Positions 9,880 to 20,057 of a DNA stretch of 64,000 nt are shown here, piece after piece. The stretch covers positions 19,512,001-19,576,000 of the forward strand of contig BSBM01000150.1 of NCBI GenBank assembly GCA_027924585.1, read 5' to 3'. A program made the translations under genes and the position numbers. The notes beneath the pieces are model-generated. The model was not told the origin of the DNA and searched no databases. It worked only from the letters and a program-made list of their open reading frames with translations. This stretch comes from Larix kaempferi (lineage: Eukaryota > Streptophyta > Pinopsida > Pinales > Pinaceae). Within the stretch, counting starts at the first letter, position 1. The number at the start of each line of letters is the position of its first letter.

Positions 9880-12310
9880 CCCTATCACAGCTCCTCCTCG
9901 GGTCACTATTTCGACAGTCGCATTTTGACTTCTAACCTCTGCTGATATCTTCTGTACTGCTGCTGGTGGATTCTGGTTTTGGTTCTGATTTTACGGAGGT
10001 GGGGGTAGGTTCTTAGTTTGCCATTTCGCAATGAGTTGAGGACAATCTTCAACCCCATGGTCCACAACACTGTACTAAGTTCATTGTGGAGTTGGATTTG
10101 GGAAATCCCTCTGGTAATGCCCCTGCTTACCACAATTGTAACATATGATGGGTCCTTGACCTCGTCCAACAGTTCCTCCTTGGCCAGCACTGACACCTCG
10201 ACCACTGCAGAACCCCCCTATGAATCCTCATTGCAGTGACCCGTAGGGAGGATACTGCGGTTGACTATGGTGCGACTGCGGGTATTGCGGTTGACTGTAT
10301 TGTGGTTGTTGAGGATATTGCAGTTGACCGTATTGCGGTTGGCCATACTGCGACTGACCATATTGCGGTTGATCATACTGCGGTTGCGGATTATATTGAG
10401 GCTACGGTTGATTATATTGCCGTTGCTGCTATATCGGTGGTTGCTCCTCCCCTTTCATGAAGAAAGTGTCCACAGTCCTTTCTTGGAATAGTTCATAAGC
10501 TCTGCAGTCTTTCTCGTCGTGGCGAACCGATCGACAGAACTTGCAATACAAGTTCACTCGCTTCGACACCATCTTCTATAGGTACACACATTCTTCCGGT
10601 CGATGTCCTCCCATCTGATAGACGCGACACCAAGGCATTCCTCCCTGGCTGAGGGGATTCCGAGCACTTGATTGAAAATATTCTCAGAATTCTGGGCATT
10701 GATCCTTGTGATGTCCTTTCGTCTTACATCTAGTACACCACACATCTTCATGGGCCTCTTTCGTTTCTTCATGTCCTGTAGTTGGATCGTCAAGTTTGCC
10801 AGCTGCGCTTGTTTTCGATCCATGCCTAGGCCTATTTCACCAATTGGTGAAGTCTCCAGCTTCATTGCGATCTCCAGTGCTTCTGCTTGAGTCACTACCT
10901 TCTGTTGCATCAGCGACCCACGAATGTGCAGCACCAACCCAACGATAAACCATTCTTTATGCTGCATATCGCTCATCCCGAAAATCACTTTCACCATTAG
11001 TGTTTGTATTGCTGGTCAAATTCCCATACTAACTCATTGGGAAACTATTTGATCTCCTTGAGCTCAGTAATGTACTGTGACTCGGATTTTGGTTTTCTAA
11101 ATTCATTGATCATCCCCGCCTTGATCTGCACTAATGTTTTACTTAGAGTTCCCGTCGGTACCTTAGTAAACTTCATATACCATTCTAGCGCACGGACCCT
11201 GAGGGTCGTCTCTAACTGTCCCTTTTTGATATCTTCATCCTGGACCTGCTTCACGGTCCATATTGCCTCGCACAAAAACCAGTATTGTTTGGGATCGTTG
11301 GTCCCGCTACCTTGGAAGGTTGGCATTTTTGCATCGTAACCCTCCATTCTTGTACTTCTACTAATATTCTTTACTGATCCGCTACTCTTACTGCTATTTG
11401 GCACGTAGGATAGCTCTGCGAATAAATTGTATTTCCTTTTATCAAGTTCTGAGTAGTGTGCGGAGTTGAAGGTACGTTGTAGCTTAGGGTCAGTCCTTCT
11501 TCGGATTCTGGGGTAGCCTATTCACTTTCTTCTTCGTTGTAATAAGGTCACTTCTCCCTTGTGGTCCTGTTTCGTAGTCTTCCGTTCTGGTCGTCTCAGG
11601 AGACTCTCTCTCAGTCCTCCTCTTCTTCTCGGGTTGCCAGAATATCACCCCACTCCTCAAGGTACCACACTCTTTGTCAACTTCCCTTAAATTTTTTTCG
11701 TCGCTCATGTACATCTACCCCACATCTTTCTACCAGACCCACATTCACGCGGTACCCACAACTTCCGCACTCTGAACTTCTGCTCGTCGGAATTCATCCT
11801 CAATATACCTTTTTTGCAGACAAGCATCTTAATCCACAACTTCATCGATAGCAGGAATCTCCCTCTAGGTCCTTTGAAAAATTTCCTTTCCGCATCACTA
11901 TATGATTTGATTGTATCAACGACGAACTCAGTGATGTATCCCTCTAGGATACTATCTACCCAGAAATCAATAGCCCTTGATACCTTATTTTTGACCTATT
12001 TCAGCTGTTGGATCAGTTCTGGATTCTAGTGGTCAGGCTCACTCTTTTGGCAATGGTTCTTGCGAAATGTTAGCTGCGCTAACCACTCATGTAGTAAAAA
12101 TGGGAATTTGTAGAAAAATATCTCGTGGATATTAGAATACATATGATTTTCCAACCAACTGCTTGTCATCTGCCCTAGGTTCTGGTTTTCTCCTTCTGTG
12201 AATTTTTTTGCTTTCTTGTCAAACCAGTCTTGAATCTCTGGTTTTGTCGAGTGCCACAGCATGTCCTCTTCTTTCTTCAGGGTCCCTACAACAAAACCAT
12301 TTTTTGACAT
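9880..12310 (-). pseudogene. Degraded gypsy-type gag with multiple zinc knuckles
   Basis: The N-terminal part (12310 to about 11500) is hydrophilic and unrecognised, with phrases like WLENHMYSNIHEIFFYKFPF. The capsid-like retrotransposon gag domain lies at 11404-10800, with KQYWFLCEAIW, RALEWYMKF and EALEIAMKLE. Zinc knuckles follow. The first is CTRCKTKGHHKDQC at about 10735. The second is CRVYQMGGHRPEEC, with its second Cys changed to Tyr. The third is CKFCRSVRHDEKDC. After a Gln/Tyr repeat comes CYNCGKQGHYQRDF, with the last Cys changed to Phe, and then a half knuckle DHGVEDCPQL. The segment ends with EIVTRGGAVIG, a phrase found at the gag end in this family. One-base frameshifts occur near 11003 and 10790, and stops are scattered (TGA 10684, TAG 10576, 10429, 10402, TGA 10228, 10081, TAG 10075, TAA 9991). 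Confidence 0.75.
10232..10425 (-). repeat. Gln/Tyr/Pro hexapeptide repeat in gag
   Basis: The minus strand encodes about ten imperfect repeats of the type QPQYGQ, QSQYGQ and QLQYPQ, from an 18-base unit seen on the plus strand as ccatattgcggttga. Such Gln/Tyr-rich, low-complexity segments favour self-association. It sits between the third and fourth zinc knuckles. Confidence 0.75.
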
Positions 12311-13066
12311 AGTTCTGTCGACAGGGGTTCACTTCACACTATTGTCAAGAAACACGAACTAAACACCCTTAAGCACCGGCCCAGAAAGGTTTTACCCTTT
12401 CCAGCAACACCCACAAAGCGAGTGAAGTCTCACCCAAGATGATTAAGGGGGCTGTAGGAACCAGGTTTCCGTAGTGGGGAAAGGACATGCAACTACTTCA
12501 ATCCTATCACAACATAAACCAGAGATTCACCATTCGCATGCATTCATACATTCATCATTCACATATTAACCATGTATTTACCATTTGCATATTCAATACA
12601 TAATTGGCATTCACATTAACAGGGAAATACCAAGGATCACATCAATGAAACTTTACAACATAAATCATAACACAATATTCACTATTCGACATAAAGAGAG
12701 ACAAAAGAACAGATCCGAACATATTTATGCATTAACTCATCAAAACCTGCAGTATAACCTTCGCAGAAATAGTTTAGAACATCTTATCGCGGATACATAC
12801 AAAACAACCGAAAAAGAGCAAAACACGATCGAATCGCACAGTCACAATGATCATCCCAATTGATCCAAAGATGCCCTTAGGATTACATTCACATTCTTAT
12901 TTATAGCCAACTATGGCGGTTACAAAATGGTTCAAATGACCCTTTCTAACAACCTAAACTAATATTGCGCTTCCTCGTTCTCCGAGAATGGCCCTCTGTT
13001 CCGCGAATGGTCCTTCTTCGTAGCTGTTGGCTTCCGCACTTAATGCGAGCTAATCCCGTGCCAACA
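12305..13066 (-). repeat. LTR (5' LTR in element orientation)
   Basis: Plus-strand reading runs from tgacatagttctgtcgac to cccgtgccaaca. On the minus strand the internal region begins aaaaatggttttgttgtagg. TGG is right for a tRNA primer site, but the rest does not match the common initiator-Met site, so the primer is unclear. Relative to the other LTR it carries an extra segment near 12541-12571 (cattcatacattcatcattc). Confidence 0.85.
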
Positions 13067-13322
13067 CTTATCCACCATATATTTAATTATATAGTCCAAT
13101 TATAATTAAGATAAATTTCAATTGTAAAAATCTAATACCATGATCAAATCTTATCAACCATACATTTAATTATATAGTCCAATCATAGTCAAATAATTTT
13201 GGGTAGCAAAAGGTAACAACATTCCTCCCAACCACTCAATCTACATTCAATTGAGAAATATATATTCATTAAGGTAAACATATGTTCATTATAAATATCA
13301 ACATCAAACCGATTAATTAAAA

Positions 13323-13375
13323 CAACAGCCACGTGGTGGCAATGTCCCCGACATTGCCATTGCCACATGCTGTTG
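13323..13375. other. Imperfect hairpin
   Basis: ggcaatgtc and gacattgcc form a perfect 9-bp stem around ccc. The arms extend outward with similar sequences (caacagccacgtggt on the left, ttgccacatgctgttg on the right) to about 24 bases each with a few bulges. It could be a small-RNA precursor, a remnant of a miniature element, or chance. Confidence 0.5.
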
Positions 13376-13837
13376 CAATTTTGATATGAGCAAATTACTT
13401 TGGCAAATGGTTTTCTCCTTTGATATGTGCTTGTCTTCATAACATAGGTGTCACGCCATGAAATCACATAATTCTTGTTAACAACATGCTATTCAAAATA
13501 AATTTTAATTTAATTGCTCATTTCAATAACCGAGACTCAACTAGTACTCATATTCACCAATGCCACTAGATGTAAATGGCTACACTACTGTTGGTTTCCT
13601 CTCTATACACTCTTAATGTTACATTTTTTTTGCGCATGTTTCCTTCATTGTTTAAGAGATGTCATGGTTACATGTTTTCACCGTGATAAGAAGAGTTTTG
13701 TGGTTGATGCTATTCATAAAACACAAAATTATTGTTCGCCATCGAGACTTACTAGTACCTAAGTACATATACTTGTTAAAATTCATGTATAAAGAGAGTT
13801 AATTTTTTTTATTCTTACTTTGTGTAGATGCATAATG

Positions 13838-13935
13838 TCAACATTTAAATAAGTATATAATACTAACTTAACATCAACATTTAAATATGTATATAATACT
13901 AACTTAACGTGAACATTTAAATAAGTATATAATGA
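13838..13935. repeat. 36-bp tandem repeat, nearly three copies
   Basis: The unit acatttaaataagtatataa...ctaactta starts at 13841, 13877 and 13913. The third copy diverges after ataatg. Confidence 0.8.
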
Positions 13936-15275
13936 TGAAGTTATAATTTTCATATGCAAAAGACATTGACCGAAATGTATATTTCAAGCTCAAATAATTA
14001 TTATTAAAAGTATGATAAACATTAAGCAAAATTAACATTTTTCCATTTGCAAATTGCTCAAACATTGGTAATGGTGGTTAATAAGTTGGCAGAAAATGAA
14101 CTCAAATTCAGTCGTGGTAATGGTGGATAAGAATTTGAAGCTAGCAACGACTTTTTTTCTTACACAAGAGCATGCCTGCGTTCTTGGCGAGGTATCCCAC
14201 AAGGGATGAACTCTTTGGTGTGACATTGTATGCAGTTGCATAGACTAAATATTCCCATGATCTCGATCCTCTAAAATATGCACTTTTAAGCAACACATCA
14301 TCTTCTGATCTCCAGTTCCACTTATTCCATTCATTCTCATTTGTGTTTTTCCTCTTCGTTACTTCTTTGGTGAAGGGATTTGCAGATGCCTTGAATCTAT
14401 TTCATTGACTCAAGATCATGGGGTTTTCACTTCCACCGATGGCATACATTTCCCACTCAGTGTAGTCATTGTTAAGTACATGGAAGTATCCAAATCAACA
14501 CCTGCGTTCATTTAATTTATAATTTCAACTCTAAATAACAATACTAGAAATACCATAGTCTTCCTTCATGACACAATGCAAAATGATAAGTCAAATTGTA
14601 TCAATGAAATAATAATTAATTATTTACCTTGGCATTCGTTGCATGAGACCTTCGTCAAAATGGTTGAATGCAACCGTCACCCACATAATTCTCTCATCAA
14701 GGGAGTTGTCACTATGACCCACTGTGGCATCACCTGCATTATGAAAATACTTATCTTATCATTGTCAATCTACAGGAAAACGAATAATTAGCACATGGCG
14801 TGTGACTGAAATATCTAAGCTCACCTAGTTTTGGTGAGTGAAATAATTTTTTGAAATAGTGATATTAGTGGAGGAATGGACTACACTAGTGACACCATTT
14901 GCACAGCTAGACAAAAATATAAATATAACATATGCATAAAATTTAGAAGACATTTGCATAAGCATTACAAATATTCACAAACATGAATATAGAAGGGCTA
15001 AAATGAAATCTTTTACTAAGCCATCTGAATATGCATAGTATATAAAATTTGATGCTTCACAGAGAAAACATTATCAAAGGTTAATTCTTTGATGAAGCAT
15101 AATATTTTTTTGCAGCCCGCATGAATCATTGGCAGAGAATTATGAAACCATGATTCCTTTTTTCATGTGGGAAAACATTTGGAAGATATACAAGTCAACT
15201 ATTCAATTAAGTGTTATTATTGGTCAAGCTCCAGATCTCACAAGTGCACAACATGGAAGGTCACACGAAATGGCC

Positions 15276-15553
15276 CTAAATAAAAGCTATTAGACCAGTC
15301 TCAAATCGCAAGTTGACTTCTCCAGGTACAAGTTGATAAGCGGGTCGATTCTCCTGAAGTAACATTTCCAGTCGATTAACCTTCAGTTGACCCAGAGGAT
15401 TAAAGCACATATTGTCAACTATCCCCCTGATATGTAGACAAATGGCTATTTTGAGAGAAGTCGACCATCTAGATAATCCAATATGCATGGATTCAATAGG
15501 TCGATAGCTCAAGATGAAAGCTTTACGGTACACTATGGTCGAATCCAACAAAG
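15276..15553 (-). pseudogene. Internal coding remnant of an older LTR element, split by the solo LTR
   Basis: On the minus strand an open frame ends at 15276 and runs back to 15548. If the solo LTR at 15554-17155 and one copy of its caaag duplication are removed, the frame continues into 17156-17200 as MMSRGAIAL. I do not recognise the protein. A downstream phrase is NRLEMLLQENRPAYQLV. It lies between a copia-type primer site (17279-17289) and nothing recognisable on the left, so it probably belonged to the 5' internal region of that element. Confidence in coding is modest. Confidence 0.45.
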
Positions 15554-17155
15554 TGTCACGTCCCCATTTTGACCCCCTTCGCATTAAATCGTAAATGATG
15601 TAAATATTGTTACTTAATCATGGTGAGGAGCTCAAGGGCAAGGCCCCACCATTGATTTATCGTTTTATGTATCGGCAATTAAAGAAATAGATGCCTATGG
15701 TTCTTGTGCTAGATGGGAACGATGTAAATAAGACATCATGTAAATACAAGTTTTAATGAAAAATACCCACAACTAGCTATGCAATGCAACAAAGAGATGG
15801 GGCATGATTCTACAAGGAATAGGGAGGGAAATTATTCAAACCCTTGAGCCAATGGTGTTAACTCATGTGTCAATGAGAAAACCCATAACTACCAAATACC
15901 CATTTTGGGTTATGGACCCAATCATTTAATTCTTCCAAGAGTTGGTTGAGGCAGTTAATGCCTTGGGAATGAAGAGGTATGGCGGCCCATTTCGTGTATG
16001 GGAAAGCCATCAACCTGGGAAATCGTTTTTTGTCTCCTGGGGCAAGAAAACACCCACGAAATGGGGCCCAAAGCCATTATGAAGGGGGAGTCTTTCATCT
16101 CGCACGCAGACTGAGCTCACTGGAATTTATCCTCACGTTTTTCACCATAACCTTGCATTTTCCATGCCCAGGAACTCGTTTTTGGTAGTGTGCAGTAGCT
16201 GGGGAAGGAGGGACGGATTTGGGACTGAGGGAGAGGTCGTTTTTGCCCCTGGGGCATTTTTCTGGAATGGGTTTTTCTCTCCCAGTCGAATTTTCCCAGT
16301 TGCCAATACGTTTTGGATCTTCCTACGTTTTTCAGAAGCTCAGGAAACCCCATCTCATGCATCCCACTGTTGAAACGTTTTTCTCATGCTCAGCAAGTGT
16401 AGTTTTGCTGTTATGTGCATCCTTGTTTTGATTTGAACCTAGGAGCAAGAAACTTGGATTGGTAGTGGACAGAATTGGCTTGATAAACCTAGTGAAGGGA
16501 ATAACCTCTCAAGAAGATCAAGAGGGCTTTGACTACTTTTCTATGCACACCCTGGGAAATCTAGAAAGGAAGGTATGGCTTGAGGGACTGTGTGGCAGTA
16601 AAGAGAATACTTCCTTGTGTTGGGTGTGTAGGCATTGTGAGTGCCAAGATGAATAGATCTGGGAGGGGTACCCATAGCTCTGTGGTTGAGCTCACTAGCT
16701 TAGCAATTCTTCCTTTCCATGTCCTAGTAGCCTGATAAACCCAATTGCAGATTGGCTTGGCTCATCTTGGTGTATGTTTGGCTATGCGTGAGTCTGTTGT
16801 TCCCTGGTTCCTTGTAGAAATCATGCCCAGCTCGGGGGTGGCAGTTGCATCAAGAGGTTGATAAGCACAGCTGGCCTATGGTTGGGTGGAACGTTGCAGT
16901 TGCATAGCCAGTTGCTTGGGACTACTTTGTTATAAGATAAGTATTCTCTTGTGTTAATCTAGTAATTGTTATTTGATGAATATTTGAATGAATGATGGAT
17001 GTGTAGTTGAAATCAATTCCGCTGTGTATTCTTATAATTGTACACTTCCATATGTCTTTTATGTGAATGCTTAGATAAAAGTTCATGGGGCTAATTGCCC
17101 GGTTTTAGCACCACGTCCTCTCCATCATGCTGGTATGATGGGAGGGGACATGACA
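15554..17155. mobile_element. Solo LTR, 1602 bp, with 5-bp TSD
   Basis: It starts TGTCACGTCCCC and ends GGGGACATGACA, so the termini are 12-bp near-perfect inverted repeats beginning TG and ending CA. The flanks are caaag at 15549-15553 and caaag at 17156-17160. There is no internal coding region and no second LTR, so this is best read as the product of recombination between two LTRs of a lost element. The middle (about 15980-16700) is GC-richer than its surroundings. Short ORFs there have no domain. A TIR transposon with 5-bp TSD is the less likely alternative. Confidence 0.75.
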
Positions 17156-17278
17156 CAAAGCAATAGCTCCACGACTCATCATAATCTTGAACCCAAGAAA
17201 ATTTCATAGCATCCGATTAGACTGCAAGCTCTTAATGCAACTGAGTTACTTTGCAAAATCCTAATCACGAACTTCAAA

Positions 17279-17289
17279 GCTCTGATACC
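17279..17289 (-). other. Initiator-Met tRNA primer-binding site
   Basis: Minus-strand reading is ggtatcagagc, one base away from the end of the adjacent LTR. This is the classic plant copia primer site. Confidence 0.7.
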
Positions 17290-17290
17290 G

Positions 17291-17605
17291 TGTTGGGATT
17301 ACAAGTGTACTGCAAAAGAGAGAACAATGATTCCAAGAGAGCAGTGGTGGTGTCTGAAGACACTATTACAACACTAAGTACAATGAGCAAGCTCCATAAG
17401 AACACAATGATCCCATGATAGAGTCATCCATAAGGATCATTATAAATAGGTTTGGGCAGGATCCAAAACTAACAACAATGGGACCACATAGGTCATAAAT
17501 GTCCATAAAATGTGGATCTCAAATCCAAAGTGGACACACTTTAGTCAAGGGTTGTCTCCCTTCTTCCGACAAGGTGAGGTTACCAATGAACCTACTGTTT
17601 CAACA
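17291..17605 (-). repeat. Copia-type LTR, 315 bp (5' LTR of a decayed element)
   Basis: Plus-strand reading runs from tgttgggattacaagtg to cctactgtttcaaca, giving TGTTG...CAACA termini. The primer site lies just to its left, so the element ran leftwards and this is its 5' LTR. No partner LTR was found in the window, and the internal region is broken by the solo LTR. Confidence 0.65.
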
Positions 17606-18027
17606 TTGGCTTTGTGCAATGTCACTTTAATGCTCGCTTGTATGTCAAAACTTTTTGTGTCTTTTTTTAAACAAAATACCTAGATGGGTTCAAGTCCATA
17701 TCAACACGTTAAGTAAACTCAAATCTTCTTTAGGATTCAAGGCCATATCAACATGTCAAATAAAAAAATCATTTCTCCCAATTATTCAAGTAGATTTAAT
17801 TGACCAACTACTATTGCATATCACTAATTTAAGATTACTATATATTTTTCTCAATAAATAACCAAATACTAAAGTTTTTTTTTATCCCAATCAAAATCTC
17901 ATTAATTTTGTGAACAACTATAGAATGAGTAATAAAAAAAATGATTCATTTTTCGAAACAAATTTGTGATTAAATAGATACACCAATACATAAAAAATTA
18001 ATAATTTATAAACTATAAAATAATGAT
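17606..18027. other. AT-rich spacer
   Basis: The phrase ccatatcaacacgttaa near 17695 recurs as ccatatcaacatgtcaa near 17743, a 48-bp period. Nothing else is recognisable. Confidence 0.5.
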
Positions 18028-18040
18028 AATATATAACCTA
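18028..18040. repeat. Left 13-bp target-site duplication of the full-length LINE
   Basis: aatatataaccta is repeated exactly at 24740-24752, directly after the LINE 3' end. Confidence 0.8.
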
Positions 18041-18599
18041 GATCCATAATCTTGGCCGACTTAAGGCAGGGGAATGCACACCAATTTTGGCTCCAAGAAG
18101 TGATTCGAAGGAGTACGTTAGCTATGAAAGATGAAGTCTGGGGGCAGCATTGAGCTGGAATTCTGGTAGAAACTAGACGGAGATCATTCCCTGAGTGGAG
18201 TTCCAGGGCAAGCTGATACCCTCTGCGACTGTAGCGGTGCTATTGGTCACCTGCACGGAGTAGCATTTGCAGGGATCATTGCAGGGAGGGTTCTTTACTG
18301 GTAATGGCTTATGATGGATCCGTGGATGGAGGATCGTTTTGGCGACATCTGATGGGCTCCTTCCAGCCTGCTAGCAGTCTGTGATTTAATGGTGCTGGCG
18401 TTGAATTAGATCGTTTTCTTTGATCTGATGGTAGTTTCTTGGTTTTGTGAAGCGGTGATCGATCATTAGGCACGAATACAACCCTAGACAAATTGCTGGA
18501 AAGGGATTATTCTATCTTCTTGCACATTTGCCCTTTGGACACTGCCTTTAGCTCAGTGGATTCGACTGGCCCATTAGCTGGCAGCGGTGTGGCACATTT

Positions 18600-20057
18600 A
18601 TGGCGGTCCCAAGGCGAGAGGATGCAGTGACTGACGATTTCCAGCCACGATCAGGGATGTTTGCCAAGCCTGACTCCATTAAAATCCCTGTCAAGAAGGT
18701 CAAAGAACGTAAGAGACTGGATCAGTTAGTGCTGGGGGTCGATGTTACGTTGGCTGAGGCAGTGGATTACACTCATACAGCTGTAGTAGGCCATGTTAGA
18801 GGCAGGAGATTAGGCAGAGGATTCCTTTAGCGTTGGGTGGCTGAGCATTGGCTTAACATCGCACCTTCTGTCCCTGAGGTCCGTGTTTTATCGAAAGGAT
18901 GGTTCTCATTCATTTTCCTGAACAGCGGGGAGGTCAATGCAGTTCTGGGTAAACATTGGTCGATGCTGGGAGTACCACTTGTACTGAAACGTTGGTCACC
19001 CTTTTTCGATGCTAAAACGGAAAGAATTGCTAAAGAACCGCTGTGGGTTAAGCTCCCAGGACTTCCCATGCACATGTGGAACGAGACTAGGTTTGCTGAG
19101 ATCGGGAATTATCTGGGTGAATACTTGTGTTCTGATTCCTCCCATCTGCAGAATGGTATATACTCGGTTGCTAAGATATTAGTCAAGCTCGACATTAGGA
19201 TGGGGCTTTCTGCTGAAATTAAAGTCCATTCCAAGGATGGGGATTATGTACAAACACTGGACTATGTGGGCGTGCCATTTAGGTGTCATCGCTGCCATGA
19301 TCTTGGACATCTTGTAGCAGGATGTCCCCTATCGTTTCGGAAAAGCAAGCCACAGATTGTTGATGATGATGAGGTTGTAGCTGTCCCGGTGGTGAAAGTG
19401 GACCCTCAGGTAGAGGTAGTGGAGGGGAGTGGGCCAGTTAATGACGGGGGGGGGTTTCTTGCATCTGGGGATCATTTGGTTAATGATGGGAGGATAGAAT
19501 CAGAGGTTCGTATGCCATCCTTGGTGACATCTGGAACGCAGCAGCATGGACGTGAGCTTCCCGCAGTTGAGGGGGATTCCTTGAGCTCTGTTACTCCAAC
19601 TTCACCGGCCACTTTATCGCAGCAGGAGAGGTCCTCTCCTCGGCAGGATCCTACTGAGATACACTTGGGTAAGTCTTCTATTCATACTCCTTCCATTCTT
19701 GCTGACCCATTTGATGTGGGGGGGGGCAGCCATGGGTCTCCTCCTCGACAGGCTGTCCATATACTACGGCCTGTTTTGGGTGTGGTCACTCCATCTATTG
19801 ATTCTACCTCACACTCTTCATGCTCCGAGGGTAAGCAAATTCGCTATGCTCTTCGTAGTAGGGAGATTACAGCAGATGGATTGGGGGGCAAGGGACTACC
19901 TGAGTTGGCCACTAGTGTGGAGGGGAAATGCCGGGGACGTAAATCCCATTTGACTAAAGCAAAGGAACGGGCGAAAGTGGATTTAGTGATGGGCACGCAA
20001 TCGTCTATTGAATGGGCACTTAGAGCAGTGACTGCCTCGGATGGGGATCGTTTATGA
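18600..20057 (+). pseudogene. LINE ORF1, nucleic-acid-binding protein with CCHC knuckle and one internal TAG
   Basis: In LINEs this protein packages the RNA. The ATG at 18600 opens a frame of 485 codons before the terminating TGA at 20055-20057. It is broken once by TAG at 18828-18830 (context GFL-stop-RWVAEHW, where Gln would fit). After the stop comes a domain like the plant DUF4283 family (WFSFIFLNSGEVNAVLGKHW, KRWSPFFDAKTE, LWVKLPGLPMHMW). The knuckle CHRCHDLGHLVAGC (CX2CX4HX4C) follows, encoded near 19286-19325, and then a Ser/Pro-rich tail. A GTG at 18837 could start a shorter product, but that is unlikely in a plant. Its stop overlaps the ORF2 start as ATGA. Confidence 0.8.

Larger units (their letters stand above)
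7144..13066 (-). mobile_element. Gag-only LTR retrotransposon (TR-GAG-like), minus strand
   Basis: Two long direct repeats of 738 and 762 bp, each starting TG and ending CA, flank 4.4 kb of internal sequence coding on the minus strand. Flanking bases are attat on the left and cttat on the right, a near-match 5-bp target duplication. The internal region reads gag, several zinc knuckles and a long coiled-coil extension. I found no protease, RT, RNase H or integrase motif. Length, gag type and missing pol fit the terminal-repeat-with-GAG class of non-autonomous gypsy elements. Host sequence resembling the dispersed repeat lies on both sides, so it inserted near the right end of repeat copy A. 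The copy is dead: many stops and at least two frameshifts. Confidence 0.85.
13067..15275. other. Spacer with small repeats, no supported gene
   Basis: The phrase catttaattatatagtccaa, or its tattta variant, occurs twice with about 83-bp spacing near 13080 and 13163. An inverted repeat lies at 13323-13375 and a 36-bp tandem repeat at 13838-13935. Short ORFs on both strands have no recognisable domain. Confidence 0.5.

Noticed and set aside
18837-20057. ORF1 taken as starting at GTG 18837
   Set aside because: Plant cytosolic translation rarely uses GTG, and the same frame upstream (18600-18827) is coherent with ORF1. A single TAG lesion explains the break better.
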